The notes under the pieces are model-generated. The model made no database searches. It was not told the DNA's origin and saw only the letters and a list, made by a program, of their open reading frames with translations. A stretch of DNA of 64,000 nucleotides from positions 620,001 to 684,000 of the forward strand of contig NZ_CP022958.1 in the NCBI RefSeq assembly GCF_006496635.1, read 5' to 3'. The position numbers were made by a program, and so were the translations under genes. The first letter of the stretch is position 1. Every line of letters begins with the position of its first letter. Source of the DNA: Azoarcus sp. DD4 (GTDB lineage Bacteria; Pseudomonadota; Gammaproteobacteria; Burkholderiales; Rhodocyclaceae). Positions 48,710 through 56,578 of this stretch are shown piece after piece.

Positions 48710-51184
48710 ATGATCTGGTGGTTCCTGGTTTCCCTCCCTCCCTTGGCAGGCGCGCTCGCCTACGGGCGAGCGCCACTTTTTGCCTGGCTGGTGGCAGGGT
48801 GGGCATGGCTGGCGGCGCTCGCGTGGGCGGGCGGCTGGTCCATGCCGGTGGCGGTGGCGGTGCTCGGCGCCTTCAGCGTGGTGATGGCCCTGTTCCTGGT
48901 GGTGCCGCTGCGGCGCGCGCTGCTGACGGCGAACATCTTCAAGGCTTTCCGCCGCGCGCTGCCGGCGATGTCGCAGACCGAGCGCGATGCGCTCGAAGCC
49001 GGTACGGTGTGGTGGGAGGGCGAACTTTTCGCCGGCCGTCCCGACTGGCACCGGCTGGCGGCCTACCCCTGGCCGAAGCTTTCCGCCGAGGAGCAGGCCT
49101 TCCTCGATGAGGACACCGAGCAGCTCTGCCATCTGGTCAAGGATTGGGAAGCCACCCAGCTGCAGGACATGCCGGCGCCGGTGTGGCAGTTCATCAAGGA
49201 CCGCGGCTTCCTCGGCATGATCATTCCCAGGGAATACGGCGGCAAGGGCTTCTCCGCCTTCGCCCATTCGCAGGTCATCACCAAGCTGTCGACCCGTTCT
49301 TCCGCGCCGGCGGTGAGCGTGATGGTGCCCAACTCGCTCGGTCCGGCCGAACTGCTGCTGCACTACGGCACGCCGGAGCAGAAGCAGCACTACCTGCCGC
49401 GGCTGGCCAAAGGGCTGGAGATCCCGGCCTTCGCGCTGACCAGTCCGTGGGCCGGCTCGGATGCGGCGTCGATTCCGGACGCCGGCGTGGTCTGCAAGGG
49501 CCCGTGGCAGGGGCGCGAGGTGCTCGGCATGCGCGTGTCCTTCGACAAGCGCTACATCACGCTGGCCCCGGTGTGCACCGTGTTCGGCCTCGCCTTCCGG
49601 CTGTACGATCCGGACCACCTGCTGGGCAGCGAGGAAGACCTCGGCATCACCTGCGCGCTGGTGCCGCACGACCACCCGGGTGTCGATATCGGCCGCCGTC
49701 ACTTCCCGCTCAATGCGGTGTGGATGAACGGGCCGATCCGCGGCAGCGATGTCTTCATGCCGCTGGATTTCATCATCGGCGGGCCGCAGATGGCCGGCCA
49801 GGGCTGGCGCATGCTGATGGAGTGCCTCGCCGCCGGCCGCAGCATCTCCTTGCCCGGTTCCAACACCGGCATGCAGCAGCTCACCGCGCGCGCCGTCGGC
49901 GCCTACGCCCGGGTGCGCTACCAGTTCAAGACCGCCATCGGCCGCTTCGAGGGCGTGGAAGAAGCGCTCACCCGCATCGGCGCCAACACCTACCTGAGCG
50001 ACGCCGCGCGGGTGATGACCGCCGGCGCCATCGACCTCGGCGAAAAGCCCTCGGTGGTGTCGGCCATCGTCAAGTACCACGTCACCGAGCGCGCCCGCCA
50101 GACGGTGAACGACGGCATGGACGTCATCGGCGGCAAGGGCATCTGCCTCGGCCCGCAGAACTTCCTCGGCCGCGCCTACCAGCAGATTCCGGTCGGCATC
50201 ACGGTGGAAGGCGCCAACATCCTGACGCGCAGTCTCATCCTCTTCGGCCAGGGCGCGATCCGCTGCCATCCCTATGTGCTGGACGAAATGCACGCCGCCC
50301 AGCAGGGCAAGCTCGAGGCCTTCGACCGTGCCTTCTGGGGCCACGTCGGCTACACGGTTTCCAGCGGCGTGCGCGCGCTGGTGATGGGCCTGACCGGTTC
50401 GCACTTCGTCGGCGTGCCGGTGGACGTGGCGCCGGAAACCCGCCGCTACTACCAGCAGCTCACCCGCTTCTCCGCTGCCTTCGCCTTCCTTGCCGACATC
50501 TCGATGGGCACCATGGGCGGCGCGCTCAAGCGCAAGGAAAAGCTCTCCGCCCGGCTGGGCGACATCCTGTCGCTGATGTACCTCGCCTCGGCCACGCTCA
50601 AGCGCTACGAGGCCGAAGGCCGCCAGCAGGAAGACGCGCCGCTGATGCACTGGGCGATCTGGGACTGCATGTTCCGCGCGCAGAACGCCTTCGAGGGCGT
50701 GATCGCCAACTTCCCCAACCGCGTCTTTGCTACGCTGCTGCGCCGGCTGGTGGTGTTCCCGCTCGGCCGGCCCTACGTGGTACCGTCGGACGAACTCGGC
50801 CACCAGGTGGCGAAGCGGCTGATCGAACCCTCGGCGACGCGCGACCGACTGACTTCGGTGGTGCATCTGCCGGCCGACACCGAAGAACCGCTGGGCGCGC
50901 TCGAAGCCGCGCTGGCGGCGACCATCGCCGCCGAGCCGGTCGAGGCCAAGGTCAAGCAGGCGCAGCGCGAAGGCCGCTTCCAACCGGGCGTGCTGGTCGG
51001 CGGCGGTGTCGATGCGCTGTGGGTGAAGGCGCGCGCGGCCGGCATCATCGACGCCGACGAATTCGCGCTGCTGCAGCGCCGTGGCGAACTGCGCGACAAG
51101 GTGATCCGGGTGGACGATTTCCCTTTCGACCTCGGCATGAAGGCCGCCCAGCCTGAAGCGCCCAAGGTGAGGGCGGTGGCGTGA
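48710..51184 (+). CDS. fadE: Acyl-CoA dehydrogenase FadE (membrane-associated, long-chain type)
   Basis: An 824-residue FAD-dependent acyl-CoA dehydrogenase of the FadE type, which makes the first double bond in beta-oxidation. Two hydrophobic N-terminal segments (about residues 3-45 and 50-70) anchor it to the inner membrane. The dehydrogenase core follows (FALTSPWAGSDAASIPD, then GRSISLPGSNTGMQQL and GGKGICLGPQNFLGRAYQQIPVGITVEGANILTR, with the DUF1974 tail). Length is close to that of E. coli FadE. AAGGAG precedes the ATG. The stop overlaps the thiolase gene (GTGA). Confidence 0.95.
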   Translation: MIWWFLVSLPPLAGALAYGRAPLFAWLVAGWAWLAALAWAGGWSMPVAVAVLGAFSVVMALFLVVPLRRALLTANIFKAFRRALPAMSQTERDALEAGTVWWEGELFAGRPDWHRLAAYPWPKLSAEEQAFLDEDTEQLCHLVKDWEATQLQDMPAPVWQFIKDRGFLGMIIPREYGGKGFSAFAHSQVITKLSTRSSAPAVSVMVPNSLGPAELLLHYGTPEQKQHYLPRLAKGLEIPAFALTSPWAGSDAASIPDAGVVCKGPWQGREVLGMRVSFDKRYITLAPVCTVFGLAFRLYDPDHLLGSEEDLGITCALVPHDHPGVDIGRRHFPLNAVWMNGPIRGSDVFMPLDFIIGGPQMAGQGWRMLMECLAAGRSISLPGSNTGMQQLTARAVGAYARVRYQFKTAIGRFEGVEEALTRIGANTYLSDAARVMTAGAIDLGEKPSVVSAIVKYHVTERARQTVNDGMDVIGGKGICLGPQNFLGRAYQQIPVGITVEGANILTRSLILFGQGAIRCHPYVLDEMHAAQQGKLEAFDRAFWGHVGYTVSSGVRALVMGLTGSHFVGVPVDVAPETRRYYQQLTRFSAAFAFLADISMGTMGGALKRKEKLSARLGDILSLMYLASATLKRYEAEGRQQEDAPLMHWAIWDCMFRAQNAFEGVIANFPNRVFATLLRRLVVFPLGRPYVVPSDELGHQVAKRLIEPSATRDRLTSVVHLPADTEEPLGALEAALAATIAAEPVEAKVKQAQREGRFQPGVLVGGGVDALWVKARAAGIIDADEFALLQRRGELRDKVIRVDDFPFDLGMKAAQPEAPKVRAVA

Positions 51185-52464
51185 GCGCCGACGTCTTCAT
51201 CATCGACGGCGCGCGCACGCCCTTCCTCAAGGCGAAGAACGCGCCGGGGCCGTTCGCCGCGGCCGACCTCGCCACCGCGGCCGGCAGCGCCTTGCTCGCC
51301 CGCCAGCGCTTCGCGCCTGACCAGCTCGACGAGGTCATCCTCGGCTGCGCCAGCCCCTCGCCGGACGAGGTGAACATCGGCCGCGTGGTGGCGCTGCGCA
51401 TGGGCTGCGGCTTGCAGGTGCCGGGCTGGACGGTGATGCGCAACTGCGCCAGCGGCATGCAGGCGCTGGATTCTGCGCTCACCAACATCCGCGCCGGGCG
51501 TTCGCAGCTGGTGCTGGCGGGCGGCGTCGATGCGCTGTCGCGTGCGCCGCTGCTTTTTTCCGAGGCGATGGTGCGCTGGCTGGCCGGCTGGTACGCGGCG
51601 AAGACGGCCGGGCAGAAGGTCGCCGCGCTGCGCCGCTTCCGCCCGGCCTACCTGGCGCCGGTGATCGCCATCATGAAAGGCCTGACCGATCCGGTCGTCG
51701 GCCAGCTGATGGGCCAGACCGCCGAGAATCTGGCGTGGAAGTTCGGCATCTCGCGCGACGAGATGGACGCCTACGCCGCCGAGAGCCACCGCCGCGTCGC
51801 CGCTGCGCAGGACGCCGGCCGCTTCGACGGCGAGATCGTGCCGCTGATAGCCCGCGACGGCACGGTGTACGCCAGCGACGACGGCGTGCGGCGCGATTCC
51901 TCGCCGGCCAATCTCGCCAAGCTCAAGCCCTTCTTCGACAAGCGCTACGGCCGCGTCACCGCCGGCAACAGCTCGCAGATCACCGACGGCGCCGCCTGGC
52001 TGGTGCTGGCCTCGACCGAGGCAGTGGAACGCCACGGCCTGCAGCCGCTCGGGCGCATCGTCGACAGCGAATGGGCCGGGCTTGCGCCGGAGCAGATGGG
52101 GCTGGGCCCGGTGCACGCGGCGCTGCCGTTGCTGGCGCGCCACGGCCTCGCGCCGCGCGACCTCGCCGCCTGGGAGATCAACGAAGCCTTCGCCGCGCAG
52201 GTGATCGCCTGCCTGCGTGCGCTCGACGACAACGACTACTGCCGCGAACAGTTCGGCTGCGATGCGCCGGGTGCGCCGGCGGCGGATCGGCTCAACGTCG
52301 ATGGCGGCGCGGTGGCGCTCGGCCATCCGGTCGGCGCCAGCGGCGCGCGCATCGTGCTGCATCTGCTGAACGTGCTGCGCCGCCAGGGCGGCGGGCGCGG
52401 CATCGCCAGCATCTGCATCGGTGGCGGGCAGGGCGGCGCGATGCTGGTGGAGGCGCTGAGATGA
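51181..52464 (+). CDS. 3-ketoacyl-CoA thiolase, FadI-like
   Basis: A 427-residue thiolase starting with GTG inside the fadE stop. The nucleophile is in NCASGMQALDSA (Cys about 88), with INEAFAAQ, GHPVGASG and the second cysteine in CIGGGQGG. The length and the FadI-like inserts fit a long-chain 3-ketoacyl-CoA thiolase. It is coupled to fadE and followed after 145 bases by the hydratase/dehydrogenase gene, with a likely operator in that gap. Confidence 0.92.
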   Translation: MSADVFIIDGARTPFLKAKNAPGPFAAADLATAAGSALLARQRFAPDQLDEVILGCASPSPDEVNIGRVVALRMGCGLQVPGWTVMRNCASGMQALDSALTNIRAGRSQLVLAGGVDALSRAPLLFSEAMVRWLAGWYAAKTAGQKVAALRRFRPAYLAPVIAIMKGLTDPVVGQLMGQTAENLAWKFGISRDEMDAYAAESHRRVAAAQDAGRFDGEIVPLIARDGTVYASDDGVRRDSSPANLAKLKPFFDKRYGRVTAGNSSQITDGAAWLVLASTEAVERHGLQPLGRIVDSEWAGLAPEQMGLGPVHAALPLLARHGLAPRDLAAWEINEAFAAQVIACLRALDDNDYCREQFGCDAPGAPAADRLNVDGGAVALGHPVGASGARIVLHLLNVLRRQGGGRGIASICIGGGQGGAMLVEALR

Positions 52465-52542
52465 CAACCCCCACGCTCACTGTGTTCGCGGAGGGTTGGC
52501 TTTGCACAGCAGGCCCGTTCGACAGGCACGGCGCGGGGCGCC

Positions 52543-52560
52543 GTGAAACCCCCGTTTCAC
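52543..52560 (+). promoter_or_regulatory. PsrA-like operator before the FadB/FadJ gene
   Basis: GTGAAAC-CCCC-GTTTCAC is a perfect 18-base palindrome that fits the GAAAC-N4-GTTTC operator pattern of PsrA-type repressors and shares AAAC-N4-GTTT with the site at 47891. It stands 50 bases before the ATG at 52610, inside the fad cluster. A CCCCCCAAGGGGG run follows directly. Confidence 0.6.
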
Positions 52561-52609
52561 CCCCCCAAGGGGGCGGCGGCATGCTTGAGACGGCTCGGCG
52601 CATACCGCT

Positions 52610-54619
52610 ATGAACGCCCTATCGGAAATCCATCAGACCGCCTGGCAGCACTGGCGCATCGAGCGCGGCGGCGACGGCATCGCCTGGCTGTGGCTGGACA
52701 AGGCCGGCGCCGCCACCAACACCCTGTCGCGCGCGGTGCTCGACGAATTCGACGGCGTGCTCGGCGCGCTCGAAGCGAACCCGCCGGCGGCGCTGGTGAT
52801 CGCCTCGGCCAAGGCGGCCGGCTTCATCGCCGGCGCCGACATCGAGGAATTCACCCGCCTCGGCAGCGCGGACGCCGCGCGCGAACTGGTCGGCCGCGGC
52901 TGGACCCTGTTCGAGCGCCTCGCCGCGCTCTCCTGCCCGACGCTGGCGCTGATCCGCGGCCACTGCATGGGCGGGGGCCTGGAACTGGCGCTCGCCTGCC
53001 GCTACCGCATCGTGGTCGATGAGCCGGGGACGAAGCTCGCGCTGCCCGAGGTGATGCTGGGCATCGTGCCCGGCTGGGGCGGCATGAAGCGGCTGCCGGC
53101 GCTGATCGGCCCGGCCGCGGCGCTCGACATGATGCTCACCGGCAAGGGCGTGGATGCGAAGAAGGCGCGCCGCCTCGGCCTCGCCGACGACTGCGTGCCG
53201 CCGCGGGTGATGGAGAACGCCGCGCGGGTGCTGGTGACGTCCGGCCAGCCGCGGCACCGCCCGCCGCTGCCGGCGCGGCTGATGAACGGTCCGCTGAAGG
53301 GCGTCGTTGCGGCCAAGGCGCGCAAGCAGACCGCCGCCAAGGCGAGGCGCGAACACTATCCGGCGCCCTACGCCATCATCGACATCTGGGCGAAGCACGG
53401 TGGCGACGCGCTGGCGGTGCCGGCGGGCGATCCCGCGTCGCTGGAGACGATCTTCGCCTCGCCGACCACCCAGAACCTGATCCGGGTGTTCTTCCTGCAG
53501 GAGCGGCTGAAGGGATTCGGCAAGGAAGTCGAATTCGCACCGCGCCATGTGCATGTGGTCGGCGCCGGCGTCATGGGTGGCGACATCGCCGCGGTGTGCG
53601 CACTCGCCGGCATGACGGTGACGCTGGAGGACCAGACGGTGGAACGCATCGCCCCGGCGATCGCGCGCGCCGCCAAGCTCTTCGAGCGGAAGCTGCGCGG
53701 CGACCGCCGCCTGGTGCGTTTCGCGCTCGACCGGCTGATCCCCGATCCGCGGGGGCACGGCGTCGCTCGCGCGGACGTGGTGATCGAGGCGATCTTCGAG
53801 AACCTCGACGCCAAGCGCGCGTTGTTCGCCGACATCGAACGCCGCGCGCGGCCGGACGCGGTGCTGGCGACCAACACCTCCAGCCTCAGGCTGGAAGACA
53901 TCGCCACCGCGCTGGCGAATCCGGCGCGGCTGGTCGGCATCCACTTCTTCAACCCGGTGGCGATGATGCCGCTGGTCGAGGTGGTGCAGGGCGCCGCCTC
54001 CGACGCTACCGCGCTCGCCCGCGCCGCCGCCTTCGTGCGCCGCATCGACAAGTTGCCGCTGCCGGTGAAGAGCGCGCCCGGCTTCCTGGTCAATGCGGTG
54101 CTCGGTCCCTACATGCTGGAAGCGCTGCGCTGCGTGGAGGAGGGCATGGCGCCGGCGACGGTGGATGCCGCGCTGGTCGCCTTCGGCATGCCGATGGGGC
54201 CGGTGGAACTGGTCGATACCGTCGGGCTGGACATCGCGGTGGCCGCCGGCAAGGCTTTGGCCGGGCAGGGTGCGACGCCGCCTCCGCTCCTCCTCGCATT
54301 GGTCGAGGCGGGGCATCTCGGCCGCAAGAGCGGGCAGGGCTATTACCGCTGGCAGGACGGCCGCATCGCCGACCGCGGCGCTCAGGCCGAGACGCCGCAA
54401 GGGCTGGTCGAGCGCGTGCTGGCGCCGCTGCTGGCCGCCGCGCAGCGCTGCGTCGCCGAGGGCGTGGTCGCCGATACCGATCTGGCCGATGCCGGCATCA
54501 TCTTCGGTACCGGCTTCGCGCCCTGGACCGGAGGCCCGCTGCGTTACCGCGAGATGCGCGATTTACGGATTGGCGGGCTTGGTGCGGCGCAGCAAAATGC
54601 GGGTGCCGCAACCACATAA
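52610..54619 (+). CDS. Bifunctional enoyl-CoA hydratase/3-hydroxyacyl-CoA dehydrogenase, FadB/FadJ type
   Basis: A 669-residue fusion in the usual order. The hydratase (about residues 15-200) has AGADIEEF, HCMGGGLELALACRYRI and ALPEVMLGIVPGWGG. The NAD-binding dehydrogenase (about 315-610) has VVGAGVMGGDIAA and the catalytic-histidine region GIHFFNPVAMMPLVEVV. It catalyses hydration and oxidation steps of beta-oxidation. It is about 45-60 residues shorter than E. coli FadB or FadJ. The following thioesterase gene starts 11 bases later. Confidence 0.92.
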   Translation: MNALSEIHQTAWQHWRIERGGDGIAWLWLDKAGAATNTLSRAVLDEFDGVLGALEANPPAALVIASAKAAGFIAGADIEEFTRLGSADAARELVGRGWTLFERLAALSCPTLALIRGHCMGGGLELALACRYRIVVDEPGTKLALPEVMLGIVPGWGGMKRLPALIGPAAALDMMLTGKGVDAKKARRLGLADDCVPPRVMENAARVLVTSGQPRHRPPLPARLMNGPLKGVVAAKARKQTAAKARREHYPAPYAIIDIWAKHGGDALAVPAGDPASLETIFASPTTQNLIRVFFLQERLKGFGKEVEFAPRHVHVVGAGVMGGDIAAVCALAGMTVTLEDQTVERIAPAIARAAKLFERKLRGDRRLVRFALDRLIPDPRGHGVARADVVIEAIFENLDAKRALFADIERRARPDAVLATNTSSLRLEDIATALANPARLVGIHFFNPVAMMPLVEVVQGAASDATALARAAAFVRRIDKLPLPVKSAPGFLVNAVLGPYMLEALRCVEEGMAPATVDAALVAFGMPMGPVELVDTVGLDIAVAAGKALAGQGATPPPLLLALVEAGHLGRKSGQGYYRWQDGRIADRGAQAETPQGLVERVLAPLLAAAQRCVAEGVVADTDLADAGIIFGTGFAPWTGGPLRYREMRDLRIGGLGAAQQNAGAATT

Positions 54620-54630
54620 CAGGAACAATC

Positions 54631-55038
54631 ATGACCTCCCCCTCCCTCGATCCCATCTCCCTGCCCGACGACAAGCACCTCACGCTGCGCGTGGTGCCGA
54701 TGCCGGGCGACCTCAATCCCTCCGGCGACGTGTTCGGCGGCTGGATCATGTCCATGGTGGACATCGCCGGCGCCATTCCGGCCAATCGCCGCGCCAAGTC
54801 GCGGGTCGCCACCGTGGCGGTGAATTCCTTCGTGTTCAAGCAGCCGGTGTCGGTGGGCGACCTCGTGAGCTTCTACGCCAAGGTGGTCGCCACCGGCCGC
54901 ACCTCGGTGACGGTGGATGTCGAGGTCTATGCCGAGCGCGGCCACGAGAACCCTTTCGTGGTGAAGGTTACGGAGGCCAAGCTGACCTACGTGGCGATGG
55001 ACCAGTCCGGCAACAAGCGGCCGATACCCATGGAATAA
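54631..55038 (+). CDS. Acyl-CoA thioesterase, YciA-like hotdog protein
   Basis: A 135-residue single-hotdog protein with the YciA/BACH signature (NPSGDVFGGWIMSMVDIAGAIPANRRAKSRVATVAVNSFVFKQPV), including the catalytic aspartate. It hydrolyses acyl-CoA, probably to prevent CoA trapping in beta-oxidation. The frame is open far upstream through the previous gene, but the ATG at 54631 has AGGAAC before it and gives the family length. Confidence 0.9.
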   Translation: MTSPSLDPISLPDDKHLTLRVVPMPGDLNPSGDVFGGWIMSMVDIAGAIPANRRAKSRVATVAVNSFVFKQPVSVGDLVSFYAKVVATGRTSVTVDVEVYAERGHENPFVVKVTEAKLTYVAMDQSGNKRPIPME

Positions 55039-55146
55039 GCAGTGGCGCGGGCGCTGCCGGCGCAGGTGCCCGCGCAATTTCGACGACCGGGGGAGACATC
55101 CCGGTGCGCCAGGGTAGCGATACCCGACCAGGAGGAGACGACACCG

Positions 55147-56424
55147 ATGCAACAGAAAAAGATTGCACGCCTGCTTTCCGCTGCCCTGTTGTCGATGACA
55201 TCGGGCGCGGCCTGCGCCGCCGGCTTCCAGCTGCTCGAGCAGAACGCCAGCGGCATCGGCAACGCCTATGCCGGTTCGGCTGCGGTGGCCGAGAACGCCA
55301 GCACCATCTTCTTCAACCCGGCTGGCATGACCGAGCTGCAAGCGCGCGAACTCTCGGTCGGGATGTCGCTGGTGCGGCCGGTCTTCGAGTACAAGGACAA
55401 GGGCTCCACCGCCACCGGCCCCTTCCGCGGCGACGGCGACGACGCCGGCTCGTGGGCGGCGCTGCCCAACGGCTACCTGTCGTGGGCGCTGAACAAGGAT
55501 GTCTATCTGGGCGTCGGCCTCGGCGCGCCCTTCGGCCTGATCACCGAATACGATGACGACTGGGTGGGCGCGGCGCATTCCATCAAGTTCGACATCAAGA
55601 CCTACAACATCAACCCCTCCATCGCCTGGCGCATCAACGACAGCGTTTCGATCGGCGCCGGCTTCAGCTGGCAGCGCATGGAGGTCGAATACGAGCGCGC
55701 AGCGGCGGTGATCTCGCTGCCGGTGTCCATGACCCACGCGATACTCGACGCCGATTCCGACGCCTGGGGCTGGAACGTCGGCGCGTTGTTCAAGCTGTCG
55801 GAGGCGACCCGGCTGGGCATTTCCTATCGTTCTTCGATCGAGCACACGCTGGAAGGCGACCTCAAGGTCAAGGGGCCGGCTGCGGGGGCGAGCGCGGCGC
55901 TGACTTCCGGCAAGGCCGAAGCCAAGGTGGAACTGCCCGACACCTTCATCCTGAGCGCGGTGCACAAGCTCGACAGCCAGTGGGAACTGCTGGGCGATAT
56001 TTCCTGGACCGGCTGGAGCAAGATCAAGCAGGTCGACATCGTGCGCACCTCCGGCCCGCTCAACGGCGTGACGGTGCAGACGCTGGATACCGAATTCAAG
56101 GACACCTGGCGCGTCGCCCTCGGTGCCAACTACCGGCTCAACGACGCCTGGAAGCTGAAGATGGGCATCGCCTACGACCAGACGCCGGTGAAGGACAAGG
56201 AGCGCCGGCTGGTGTCGCTGCCCGACAACGACCGTACCTGGTTCACCGTCGGCGGCCAATGGACGGTGGCCAAGGGCTCCACGGTGGATCTCGGCGCCGC
56301 CTACCTCTACGTGCCCAAGACGAAAATCGACAACAACCAGGCTGCGCTGGGCCGTGGCCGGGTGACGGGCGAGTACGACTCCAGCGTGTGGATCCTCGGC
56401 GCGCAGTACTCGCTGGCCTTCTGA
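55147..56424 (+). CDS. fadL: FadL-family outer-membrane fatty-acid transport protein
   Basis: A 425-residue outer-membrane porin of the FadL/TodX family. The signal peptide ends near GAACA-AGF, and the mature start GFQLLEQNASGIGNAYAGSAAVAENASTIFFNPAGMTEL is the classic hatch-region motif (NPAGM). The barrel ends in QYSLAF. It would carry long-chain fatty acids or other hydrophobic compounds across the outer membrane. The ATG at 55147 follows AGGAGGAGACG; the frame upstream to 55042 lacks family-like sequence. Confidence 0.92.
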   Translation: MQQKKIARLLSAALLSMTSGAACAAGFQLLEQNASGIGNAYAGSAAVAENASTIFFNPAGMTELQARELSVGMSLVRPVFEYKDKGSTATGPFRGDGDDAGSWAALPNGYLSWALNKDVYLGVGLGAPFGLITEYDDDWVGAAHSIKFDIKTYNINPSIAWRINDSVSIGAGFSWQRMEVEYERAAAVISLPVSMTHAILDADSDAWGWNVGALFKLSEATRLGISYRSSIEHTLEGDLKVKGPAAGASAALTSGKAEAKVELPDTFILSAVHKLDSQWELLGDISWTGWSKIKQVDIVRTSGPLNGVTVQTLDTEFKDTWRVALGANYRLNDAWKLKMGIAYDQTPVKDKERRLVSLPDNDRTWFTVGGQWTVAKGSTVDLGAAYLYVPKTKIDNNQAALGRGRVTGEYDSSVWILGAQYSLAF

Positions 56425-56473
56425 TTCTGCGACTGGACAGAACCTGTCGATGACAAGGTGAAGCGCGGCCGCT

Positions 56474-56494
56474 CCCTCCCCTTCAAGGGGAGGG
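56474..56494. repeat. Intergenic palindrome CCCTCCCCTT-C-AAGGGGAGGG
   Basis: Two perfect 10-base arms around one C, followed by a G/T-rich run. Similar CCCTCCCCTTCAAGGGGAGGG elements are common between genes in proteobacterial genomes. It could act as a terminator after fadL. Confidence 0.5.
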
Positions 56495-56578
56495 TTGGGG
56501 TGGGGATGGGGTTAGACGGTCGCGATCGAACTCCACCCCTGCCGAACGCATGCTTCCCACATTACCCGGAGAATCCGC

